A stretch of 64,000 nucleotides of DNA, from positions 3,287,001 through 3,351,000 of the forward strand of contig NZ_CP092109.1 in assembly GCF_025263685.1 (NCBI RefSeq), in the 5' to 3' direction. Both the position numbers and the translations under genes were made by a program. Origin of the DNA: Geoalkalibacter halelectricus (GTDB lineage: Bacteria; Desulfobacterota; Desulfuromonadia; Desulfuromonadales; Geoalkalibacteraceae). Position 1 is the first letter of the stretch. Each line of letters opens with the position of its first letter. Positions 55,746 through 64,000 of this stretch are shown here, one piece after another. The notes below the pieces were generated by a model that saw nothing but the letters and a program-made list of their open reading frames with translations, had not been told where the DNA came from and ran no database searches.

Positions 55746-57425
55746 TTAGTCCGCCGCGGGAACACCCGCCGGAAGCTGCAAGCCGGTCTTAACCGTTGCA
55801 CGCCGCGGTGCGCGCGCGATGCCGCGGAAGCAATGGACCAGGTGACGGCTGGAAATTTTTGCCCCCAGGGCGTTGCCGAGCAGGGTGGCGGCGATGGAGG
55901 CGGGCAGAGCCACCACCAGCGGATCCACCACCGCCCAGAGGCTGTCGCCGGCCAGGGAATCGACCCCGAACAGGGCCTGGCACAGCATCAGCGGCCGGGA
56001 CTCCTTGACATGGATGAAGAAAATCCAGAAGAGACTGGTCAGGGTGCCGGTGATAAACCCCGCCCAGGCGCCGGCGCGGGTCATGCCGCGAAAATAGATG
56101 GCGCCGAAGTACATGGGCAGAAAGGCGGCGGCGCAAATACCGAAAAAGATCGCGGTGCCGCGCGCGATGATGGCGGTGCCGCCCTCGAAGAAGAGGGGCA
56201 GCCCCGACGCCAGGGCGTAGCTGATCAGGATGGCCGAAAAAACCGCGACCTTGTTGATCAGCAGGGAATTTCCCTGCCGTCCCAGGGCCCCTTCGTAGAG
56301 ATCGCGGCCGAGGGAAGTGCCCATGGTGTGAAACTGCGAACTCAGGGTGCTCATGGCCGCCGAGAGCAGGGTCACCATGAAAATCGCGGCAAACCACGGG
56401 GGCATGGCCTGGCCGATGTAGAGGGGAATGATGGCGTCGACCTGCCGGTTGGCGGCGAGCAGGGCGATCTGCCCCTGGGTGGCGGGATTTTCGTAGTAGA
56501 AGAACACGTTGGCCAGGGGCCCGACGATAAACGCCACCCCCACCGCGACCAGAATGAACACACCACCGATCAAAACCGCCCGGTTGAGTTCGCGGTCGCT
56601 GCGTACGGTCATGAAGCGCACAATGAGCTGCGGTTGGGCGAGCACGCCGATGCCGACCCCGAGAATGATCGTGGTGACCACGACCAGCCAGTATTCGGAC
56701 ATGAAGGTGGGAAAGGAGGTCCAGCCGGTGTGCCCCTTGGCGCCGAACATGGAAACGGCGATGTCCTTCATGCCGGTGAGGCGCTCATGGGCGACGGTCA
56801 CGCCGCCGAGGCGATAATAGGTGAACACCAGCAGCGTCACCATGCCGGCGAACATGATGCTGCCCTGAAAAGCGTCGGTGTACATAACACCCTTGATTCC
56901 GCCCAGGATGACGTAAACCGCCACGATGAGGGTGAGCACCAGCAGCGCGGCGTGGTAATCCACCTGCAGGATCTGGGCGATGAACTTGCCGCCGCCCATG
57001 AGCACTACCCCGGCATAGAGGGGCATGGCGACAAAGATCAACAGGCCGGCGGCGCCTTGCAGTCCGCGCGATTGAAAGCGCAGGCCGATGAACTCGGGAA
57101 AAGTTTGGGCGTTGAGGTTGGCGCCCATGATCCGCGTGCGGCGCCCGAAAAAGACGAAGGCCACGAAGATTCCGACAAAAATCGTTAAAAAGGTCAACCA
57201 CAGCAAACCCATGCCGAACAGCGCCGCCGCGCCCCCGAAACCGATGATGGCCGAGGTGCTCACGAAGGTCGCACCATAGGACATGGCCATGACAAAGGGA
57301 TGGGTGCGCCGTCCGGCGACCAGATAATCCGCACCGGTGCGGGTTTCACGATAGGCCTTGAGGGCCAGGCCGGCAAGAATACACAGATAGGCGGCGACCA
57401 CGGCGCCGAGCAGCAAGGGACTCAT
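55746..57425 (-). CDS. Sodium:solute symporter (SSS family)
   Basis: 559 residues with about 13 membrane helices. Start ATG at 57425, giving M-S-P-L-L-L-G-A-V-V-A-A-Y. Family traits include D-Y-L-V-A-G-R-R near the start, S-A-I-I-G-F-G-G and the Q-L/I-V-R-F-M-T-V segment. Substrate could be a carboxylate (acetate, pantothenate, proline types are near relatives) but cannot be read from sequence. Follows a 50-residue accessory gene and is divergent from a LysR regulator. Confidence 0.92.
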   Translation of the reverse strand: MSPLLLGAVVAAYLCILAGLALKAYRETRTGADYLVAGRRTHPFVMAMSYGATFVSTSAIIGFGGAAALFGMGLLWLTFLTIFVGIFVAFVFFGRRTRIMGANLNAQTFPEFIGLRFQSRGLQGAAGLLIFVAMPLYAGVVLMGGGKFIAQILQVDYHAALLVLTLIVAVYVILGGIKGVMYTDAFQGSIMFAGMVTLLVFTYYRLGGVTVAHERLTGMKDIAVSMFGAKGHTGWTSFPTFMSEYWLVVVTTIILGVGIGVLAQPQLIVRFMTVRSDRELNRAVLIGGVFILVAVGVAFIVGPLANVFFYYENPATQGQIALLAANRQVDAIIPLYIGQAMPPWFAAIFMVTLLSAAMSTLSSQFHTMGTSLGRDLYEGALGRQGNSLLINKVAVFSAILISYALASGLPLFFEGGTAIIARGTAIFFGICAAAFLPMYFGAIYFRGMTRAGAWAGFITGTLTSLFWIFFIHVKESRPLMLCQALFGVDSLAGDSLWAVVDPLVVALPASIAATLLGNALGAKISSRHLVHCFRGIARAPRRATVKTGLQLPAGVPAAD

Positions 57426-57429
57426 GGGC

Positions 57430-57582
57430 TTAGCCCTCTCCCCGGCCGGCGCGACGGGGGCGCGCCTCTTCGGGGTAGTGCCCGCGGTTCCAGTTGAGCA
57501 CCCCATAAACCACGCAGGCCAGGGCGCTGAGAATGGTGAGGGCAAATCCGAGGGGCACGGCGACGCCTTCAAGTCCGAACAT
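57430..57582 (-). CDS. Small accessory membrane protein of the symporter
   Basis: 50 residues, ATG at 57582 after GGGAGGA, stop 4 bases before the symporter start. One hydrophobic helix (V-P-L-G-F-A-L-T-I-L-S-A-L-A-C-V-V-Y-G-V) followed by W-N-R-G and a basic Arg-rich tail. Such small single-helix proteins are encoded directly before SSS symporters in several bacteria and named symporter small accessory proteins. Easy to miss by size. Confidence 0.85.
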   Translation of the reverse strand: MFGLEGVAVPLGFALTILSALACVVYGVLNWNRGHYPEEARPRRAGRGEG

Positions 57583-57662
57583 GGAAAGATTCCTCCCAGG
57601 GTTAATTTCCTGTTGTTTTTTACACGAAAATCACCCATTGATCCAATTGAACTTTTGAAAGG

Positions 57663-57691
57663 TTGTGTTCGGTTTTTTCGAACGCTATAAT
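57663..57691 (+). promoter_or_regulatory. LysR-gene promoter with dyad between -35 and -10
   Basis: TTGTGT at 57663 and a perfect TATAAT at 57686, spacing 17. Between them lies GTTCG-N7-CGAAC (57667-57683), which contains the T-N11-A core of LysR-type sites. The start of transcription would fall at the ATG (57698). Confidence 0.55.
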
Positions 57692-57697
57692 CAAGGC

Positions 57698-58612
57698 ATG
57701 GAACTCAACCAGCTTAAATCCTTTCTCGCCATCGCGCGCGAGCGCAACCTCACCCGCGCCGCAGACAAGCTGCACCTCAGCCAGTCGGCCCTCTCCACCC
57801 AGCTCAAGCAACTGGAAACGGAACTGGGGGTGAGTCTGTTTCGCCGCACCGCGCGGGGCATGGAGTTGAGCGAACAGGGTACGGAACTGCTGGCGCACGC
57901 CGAGGAAGTCCTGGAGAGTGCCCGCCGCCTGCGTCGCCGCGCCATGCAGCTTCATCAGGGCGTCGGCGAAACACTGACCATCGGCCTCAATGCCGCGCCG
58001 GATTTTTTGCGCGTCGGCGCCCTCAATCGCCGCCTGTCGGTTCTGCACGGCGACCTCAACGTCGTCTACCACACCAGCGAAACCCTGCGCACCGCCGAAC
58101 TCTTGCGTCAGGGCCGCCTGGACCTGGCTTTTTTCTACGGCAACGTCGTCGATGCCGACATCCGGCATCTCCTGCTGAGTTGGGTGCGTATCTGCGTGGT
58201 GATCCCGCACGACCTGGGGACGAAAAACGCGCCGCTCACCTGGGAAGATCTTGCCGCCCTGCCCTGGATCTGGGTGTCCAACGACAGCCCTCTGTACGCC
58301 GCGCTGCTCGACAAACTCGAACGCCTGCGCCTGCAACCCAACCAGGCGGTGACCGCGGCCGATGAATTCATCGTGCGCGAACTGGTGCGCGACGGCCAGG
58401 GGGTGGCGGTCATGCGCGAGGACGAGGCGCGTCCCCTGGCGGACCAGGGCGAACTCATCATCTGGAACGACGGCTGGATGACCCTGCCCCTGAGCTTGGC
58501 CTGGCTGGAAAAAAACGACGCCAAGAAGAAAATCCGCGCCGCGCGCGAAGCCATCCGCCACATCTGGCAGAGCGATTTGGAGGGCGCGGGGGCAACGCCC
58601 ATCCATTTGTGA
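57698..58612 (+). CDS. LysR-family transcriptional regulator
   Basis: 304 residues. N-terminal winged helix (M-E-L-N-Q-L-K-S-F-L-A-I-A, then N-L-T-R-A-A-D-K-L-H-L-S-Q-S-A-L-S) and a two-lobed effector domain (about 90-295). Divergent from the symporter and its accessory gene, so it probably controls them and itself through the dyad between -35 and -10. The effector is likely the transported solute; this is inference. Confidence 0.94.
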   Translation: MELNQLKSFLAIARERNLTRAADKLHLSQSALSTQLKQLETELGVSLFRRTARGMELSEQGTELLAHAEEVLESARRLRRRAMQLHQGVGETLTIGLNAAPDFLRVGALNRRLSVLHGDLNVVYHTSETLRTAELLRQGRLDLAFFYGNVVDADIRHLLLSWVRICVVIPHDLGTKNAPLTWEDLAALPWIWVSNDSPLYAALLDKLERLRLQPNQAVTAADEFIVRELVRDGQGVAVMREDEARPLADQGELIIWNDGWMTLPLSLAWLEKNDAKKKIRAAREAIRHIWQSDLEGAGATPIHL

Positions 58613-58622
58613 CTGACTACGC

Positions 58623-58670
58623 GTAGGGGCGGACCGAGTCCGCCCAGGGCGCACATCGGTGCGCCCCTAC
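58623..58670. repeat. REP-like palindromic repeat
   Basis: 48 bases with inverted ends GTAGGGGCG/CGCCCCTAC and two internal hairpins (GGCGGAC/GTCCGCC and GGGCGCA/TGCGCCC). This form of extragenic repeat recurs in many bacterial genomes; only one copy is in the window. Confidence 0.65.
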
Positions 58671-58688
58671 CCACACCTATCCTTCACA

Positions 58689-58718
58689 TTGTACTTTCCC
58701 CGCCACTTTCGCTATAAT
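58689..58718 (+). promoter_or_regulatory. asd promoter
   Basis: TTGTAC at 58689 and a perfect TATAAT at 58713, spacing 18, 57 bases before the asd ATG. Confidence 0.65.
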
Positions 58719-58774
58719 GCCGGACTGATTTTCCAGCCAGACAAAAGTATCTTCACTCACACAGGGAGAACACC

Positions 58775-59875
58775 ATGAAAGTCGGATTGGTCGGATGGCG
58801 CGGCATGGTCGGCTCGGTCCTGCTCGACCGCATGCGCGAAGAGGATGATTTCCAGGGAATCGAACCGGTCTTTTTCTCCACCTCCCAGGTCGGTGGGCCC
58901 GCCCCCATGGGCGGCGGCACCCTGCACGACGCCGGTGACATCAATAAACTCAAGCAGCTTGACGTGATCATCACTTGCCAGGGCGGCGACTACACCAAGG
59001 AAGTGCATCCGGCCCTGCGCCAGGCGGGTTGGAAGGGCTACTGGATCGATGCCGCCTCGTCCCTGCGCATGGAAAAAGATGCCGTCATCGTTCTCGACCC
59101 CGTCAACCGCCGCGTCATCGACGAGGCCCTGGCGCGCGGCGTCAAGGACTTCATCGGCGGCAACTGCACCGTCAGCCTCATGCTCATGGCCTTGGGCGGG
59201 CTGTTCCGCGCCGGACTGGTGGAGTGGATCAGCACCATGACCTATCAGGCCGCCTCGGGGGCCGGCGCGCCCAATATGCGCGAACTGCTCAGCCAGATGG
59301 GCGTGCTGCACGGCGCGGCCAAGGATCTTTTGGCCGACCCCCGTTCGGCCATCCTCGAAATCGATCAGAAAGTCGCTGCGGCCCTGAACGGCGAGTCGCT
59401 GCCGAAACAGGAATTCGGCTTTCCCCTGGCGGGCAACCTGCTGCCCTGGATCGACCGCGAGGTCGAAGACGGCCAGAGCCGCGAGGAGTGGAAGGGCTTT
59501 GCGGAGACCAACAAAATTCTCGGCACCAGTTCGCCGATTCCCGTCGACGGCATCTGCGTGCGCATCGGCGCCATGCGCTCCCACAGCCAGGCCCTGACCA
59601 TCAAGCTCACCAAGGACGTGCCCATCGGCGAAATTGAAAATCTCATCGCCAACGACAACGAGTGGGTGGAACTGGTGCCCAACACCAAGGCCGATTCCCT
59701 GGCGCGCCTCACCCCGGCCTACACCTCGGGCACCCTGCGCGTGCCCATCGGCCGCGTGCGCAAGATGAAGATGGGCCCTCAATATCTCTCCGCCTTCACC
59801 TGCGGCGACCAGTTGCTGTGGGGCGCCGCCGAGCCCCTGCGGCGCATGCTGCGCATCATAAAGGCGCAAGGCTAA
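58775..59875 (+). CDS. asd: Aspartate-semialdehyde dehydrogenase
   Basis: 366 residues, of the E. coli-type branch. NADP loop V-G-W-R-G-M-V-G-S; catalytic Cys in G-G-N-C-T-V-S; His in [10 protein letters not shown]. Converts aspartyl phosphate (made by LysC) to the semialdehyde used for Lys/DAP, Thr, Met and, in this organism, also as the aminopropyl donor for carboxynorspermidine dehydrogenase. AGGGAGA before the ATG. Monocistronic with its own terminator. Confidence 0.96.
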   Translation: MKVGLVGWRGMVGSVLLDRMREEDDFQGIEPVFFSTSQVGGPAPMGGGTLHDAGDINKLKQLDVIITCQGGDYTKEVHPALRQAGWKGYWIDAASSLRMEKDAVIVLDPVNRRVIDEALARGVKDFIGGNCTVSLMLMALGGLFRAGLVEWISTMTYQAASGAGAPNMRELLSQMGVLHGAAKDLLADPRSAILEIDQKVAAALNGESLPKQEFGFPLAGNLLPWIDREVEDGQSREEWKGFAETNKILGTSSPIPVDGICVRIGAMRSHSQALTIKLTKDVPIGEIENLIANDNEWVELVPNTKADSLARLTPAYTSGTLRVPIGRVRKMKMGPQYLSAFTCGDQLLWGAAEPLRRMLRIIKAQG

Positions 59876-59894
59876 ACTTAGAACAAACGTCTCA

Positions 59895-59934
59895 ACGCAA
59901 AAAGGGCGACCTCCAGGGGTCGCCCTTTTTGCGT
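59895..59934. terminator. Bidirectional terminator between asd and the ABC-F gene
   Basis: 17-bp perfect stem (59895-59911 with 59918-59934) with A5/T5 tracts, loop TCCAGG, between convergent genes. Confidence 0.9.
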
Positions 59935-59953
59935 GCCAAATCATCCGCTACCC

Positions 59954-61588
<1,635 letters not shown>

Positions 61589-61663
61589 GTCTGGACCCCG
61601 CACGAGGAAGGGGCGCGGCATGCCGCACCCCCGGAATCAACATGGATCGTAACAACAGTATCC

Positions 61664-63022
61664 TCAGACACCGCTCTTTTGCGCCTGGGAGCGGCTGCCG
61701 CGGCTGCGGCGACGGCGATTGCCCGCGGCGGGAGGAGCTGCGCTGCTACGCCCGGCGACATCGGGCTGACGACGTTTTTGGCCGTCGCCGGCCGGCTTGG
61801 ACGTCGCCGCCGCACGGCTGGCAGATGCGCCTTCAGGTTTGCGACGCGGGGCGGGCTGGCGGGGCGGCCGGGCAAATTCCTGGTCGCGAACAGGCGCGGC
61901 CACGGCGTAATCAAAAGCAGCGACCGTACGACGCTCGATCGCCTTGCCCAGAGTCCGCTCGATGGCACGGATCATCGCGCCGTCGTCCTCGGTCACCAGG
62001 GTGTACGCGTCGCCGCTGCGCGCGGCGCGGCCGGTGCGGCCGATGCGATGGATGTAGGCTTCGGGCGTGTCGGGAATGTCGTAATTGACCACATGCGACA
62101 CCTGGCTGACATCGATGCCGCGCGCGGCGATGTCGGTGGCAACCAGAATCTGGAAACTGCCGTCGCGAAATCCCTCCAGGGCGGCCTGCCGTTTGTTTTG
62201 CGACAGGTTGCCCTGCAAGGATGCGGCGCGGTAGCCGGCCTTGCCCAGTTGCTCCCCCAACCGCTTGGCGCGATGCTTGGTGCGGGTGAAGACCAGAACG
62301 GACCCCGTATCGGTGCGCCCCAGCAAATCCAGCAACAAGGGTGTCTTGAGGTGCTGCGCCACAGGGTAGAGTGCATGGCTGACGGTGGTGGCCGGAGCGA
62401 CGTTGCCGACCTGCACGGTCACCGGGTCGCGCAGGATTTCCTGAGCCAGGCGCCTGATTTCCGTGGGCATGGTGGCCGAAAACAACAGTGTCTGGCGGTT
62501 GCTCGGCAGGTGCTTGAGAATCCGCCGGATGGCGGGGAAAAAGCCCATGTCGAACATCTGGTCGGCCTCATCAAGAACCAGCACCTCCAGGTGCGAGAGG
62601 TCGATGGTGCCCTGGTCGATGTGATCGAGAAGCCGCCCCGGGCAGGCAACGACGATCTCGGTTCCCTGCTTGAGTTTACTGATCTGGGGATTGATGCCGA
62701 CCCCGCCGTAGACCGTGATGCTGCGCAGACGAGTCTGCCGCCCCAGAGTGATGAAACTGTCGTTGATCTGCTCGGCCAACTCACGGGTGGGCGCAATAAT
62801 CAGCGCGCGCAAGCGATGCGACTTGGCCGGCAGGAGCCGATTGAGAATCGGCAAGGCGAAGGCGGCAGTTTTGCCCGTGCCCGTCTGGGCCAGGCCCATG
62901 ACGTCACGTCCCTGGAGAACCTGCGGGATGGCTTGGGTTTGAATGGGGGTGGGCGCGGTGTATCCGGCGGCGTCGATACCGGCGGCAACTTGGGGGTGAA
63001 ACGAAAACGCGGTGAAACTCAT
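61664..63022 (-). CDS. rhlE: DEAD-box RNA helicase RhlE
   Basis: 452 residues. Q motif F-T-A-F-S-F-H-P-Q-V and T-P-I-Q, motif I A-Q-T-G-T-G-K-T, D-E-A-D in motif II, S-A-T and H-R-I-G-R-T-G-R complete the helicase. The last 80 residues are Arg/Ala/Pro-rich and disordered. RhlE works in ribosome assembly and mRNA decay. A terminator-like hairpin lies 37-65 bases upstream of its start, inside the probable leader. Second DEAD-box gene in the window. Confidence 0.93.
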   Translation of the reverse strand: MSFTAFSFHPQVAAGIDAAGYTAPTPIQTQAIPQVLQGRDVMGLAQTGTGKTAAFALPILNRLLPAKSHRLRALIIAPTRELAEQINDSFITLGRQTRLRSITVYGGVGINPQISKLKQGTEIVVACPGRLLDHIDQGTIDLSHLEVLVLDEADQMFDMGFFPAIRRILKHLPSNRQTLLFSATMPTEIRRLAQEILRDPVTVQVGNVAPATTVSHALYPVAQHLKTPLLLDLLGRTDTGSVLVFTRTKHRAKRLGEQLGKAGYRAASLQGNLSQNKRQAALEGFRDGSFQILVATDIAARGIDVSQVSHVVNYDIPDTPEAYIHRIGRTGRAARSGDAYTLVTEDDGAMIRAIERTLGKAIERRTVAAFDYAVAAPVRDQEFARPPRQPAPRRKPEGASASRAAATSKPAGDGQKRRQPDVAGRSSAAPPAAGNRRRRSRGSRSQAQKSGV

Positions 63023-63058
63023 TTAATCTTTGATCCTTTATTGGTCCGTGCTCCCGAC

Positions 63059-63087
63059 AAAAAAAGCCCCGGAGGATTCCAGGGCTT
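63059..63087 (-). terminator. Terminator-like hairpin in the rhlE leader
   Basis: On the minus strand a 9-pair stem with one mismatch (AAGCCC-GGA arms, 63087-63064) ending in T7. It lies between the upstream region and the rhlE RBS, so it would stop transcripts before rhlE unless read through: a possible attenuator, or the end of an unseen upstream RNA. Confidence 0.65.
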
Positions 63088-63288
63088 ACGAGAGATTCGT
63101 TTTTTCCGGGAACATCTGATGAAACTGTACGCACCATAGCAGCTTTATACAAACGGCGTCAAGACCAAACTCGGTGAAAAATCAACCGATTTAACCCGAT
63201 TGTGCTTTTCTTTGCGGGAAAAAGCATTTACACTTGTATACGGTATATTCAAATTTCCACTTCGCTCGCCCACAAGGAGAGGAGAGAC

Positions 63289-63483
63289 ATGCACGCAGAA
63301 GAGCGTATCAACGTCTGTCAAGCGGTGATGCATGGAAACACACGAACCGTCATGAACATCAAAAATAGTCGTAAAGGAAGGGTGTTGCGCTTCGACGACC
63401 AGGGGTTCGAGGTTGAAGTCGGCGCGGCCCGCGAACGTTGGACCTTCGATGAGGTGCGCGTCGAAACGAAGCTGGAAAATTGA
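63289..63483 (+). CDS. Small protein of unknown function
   Basis: 64 residues, ATG after AAGGAGAGGAG. Sequence is charged with a beta-like second half (N-S-R-K-G-R-V-L-R-F-D-D-Q-G-F-E-V-E-V and W-T-F-D-E-V-R-V-E). Single-domain cytosolic protein; the strand pattern hints at a small barrel but no family is recognised. Lies alone between rhlE and carB, with a strong RBS and its own terminator, so it is very likely real. Confidence 0.8.
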   Translation: MHAEERINVCQAVMHGNTRTVMNIKNSRKGRVLRFDDQGFEVEVGAARERWTFDEVRVETKLEN

Positions 63484-63499
63484 GAGAATTTATTATACG

Positions 63500-63525
63500 A
63501 AGAGGCCCGCACCCGCGGGCCTCTT
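63500..63525. terminator. Terminator between the small gene and carB
   Basis: 11-bp perfect stem (63500-63510 with 63515-63525), loop ACCC, T-rich on the plus side and usable from both convergent genes. Confidence 0.8.
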
Positions 63526-63543
63526 CGCTTTTGCGCGCCAGAA

Positions 63544-64000
63544 TCAGCGAATCAGGGCGTGATATTCCTGTAGGCTGAGCACCTCAGCCACTCCCTGGCG
63601 GCGAGCGGCGATGCCCTTGGCGGCGGCGATGGCCGCCGCGGTGGTGGTGATATAGGGCACCTTGTAGCGGATCGCCGCCTTGCGGATGTAGGAATCATCG
63701 TGAATGCTGAGTTTGCCGATGGGCGTGTTGACCAGCAACTGAATCTCGCCGTTTTTCACGGCGTCGGCGATGTTGGGGCGACCTTCGTGCATTTTCAGGA
63801 TCGGCTCGACCTCAATGCCGTTGGCCCTGAGGAAATCCTGAGTGCCTTTGGTCGCGCGCAGGGAAAAGCCCAACTCGGCAAACCGCCGCGCGGCCTCCAG
63901 GGCTCCGACCCGATCATGCTCGGCCACGGTGATCAGCACCGTGCCTTGCAGCGGCAGGGGCGAGTTGGCCGCTTCCTGCGCCTTGTAATAGGCCAGGCCG
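63544..64000 (-). CDS. carB: Carbamoyl-phosphate synthase large subunit, C-terminal part (partial)
   Basis: 152 codons to the window end. They code the C-terminal methylglyoxal-synthase-like allosteric domain of CarB (T-V-L-I-T-V-A-E-H-D, G-F-S-L-R-A-T-K-G-T, I-Q-L-L-V-N-T-P-I-G), which binds UMP/ornithine in E. coli. The start and both synthetase halves lie outside. CarB makes carbamoyl phosphate for Arg and pyrimidines. Confidence 0.93.
   Translation of the reverse strand, partial: GLAYYKAQEAANSPLPLQGTVLITVAEHDRVGALEAARRFAELGFSLRATKGTQDFLRANGIEVEPILKMHEGRPNIADAVKNGEIQLLVNTPIGKLSIHDDSYIRKAAIRYKVPYITTTAAAIAAAKGIAARRQGVAEVLSLQEYHALIR

Overview
The window is GC-rich chromosomal DNA from a delta-proteobacterium (Desulfobacterota), most likely of the Desulfuromonadales (Geobacter / Geoalkalibacter / Desulfuromonas relatives). 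This rests on gene content and order: an S13-S11-S4-alpha-L17 block followed by a trp operon that carries a TrpB2-type second beta subunit, a pentaheme c-type lipoprotein cytochrome, the carboxy(nor)spermidine polyamine route, LptD (a Gram-negative outer membrane) and a cdaA-cdaR-glmM block. The lineage is inferred from content only.

Layout. 1-4325: end of the ribosomal protein supercluster (adk, map, rpmJ, rpsM, rpsK, rpsD, rpoA, rplQ), closed by a very strong terminator. 4411-16591: trpE-G-D-C-B2-F-B, then a DEAD-box helicase and a SRPBCC protein, then trpA-accD-folC. trpB and trpA are therefore not adjacent. 16588-22024: envelope and translation genes (lptD, ComEA-like, ftsB, argS, a SPOR protein). 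22135-22326: initiator tRNA and a second CAU-anticodon tRNA, directly before tilS. 23877-35811: a dense housekeeping run with many 4-nt start/stop overlaps (ftsH, folP, cdaA, cdaR, glmM, pdxJ, acpS, nnr, a CBS protein, tsaE, lpdA, lysC).

35812-36461 is the only gene-free stretch above 300 bases. Its first half contains long C homopolymers that look like poor sequence or a mis-joined gap, and its second half is a structured leader. It precedes the most interesting locus, 36462-40721. This encodes a secreted 566-residue protein made of 31 copies of an N-T-[AS]-D-S-N-N-D repeat, a lipoprotein C39-type cysteine protease, a secreted 180-residue protein with a Gly-Gly processing-like motif, and a beta-barrel outer-membrane protein. 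The set resembles the Pseudomonas Fap functional-amyloid export system (amyloid, FapD-type C39 protease, secreted partner, FapF-type pore) but has a very different repeat protein.

40809-46606: a protein of unknown family, a metallophosphatase, a 169-bp palindromic MITE-like repeat touching the stop codon of a U32 (TrhP-like) gene, CpoB, a LysM protein and the SrkA kinase. 46678-51110: a structured leader or small RNA before a cold-shock gene, the carboxynorspermidine dehydrogenase/decarboxylase pair, and the cytochrome. 51349-58612: a single-domain response regulator, an Fe(III) ABC importer (fbpABC) with a possible Fur site, and a sodium:solute symporter with a 50-residue accessory peptide and a divergent LysR regulator. 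58775-64000: asd, an ABC-F ATPase, an RhlE-type helicase with a terminator in its leader, a 64-residue unknown protein and the 3' end of carB.
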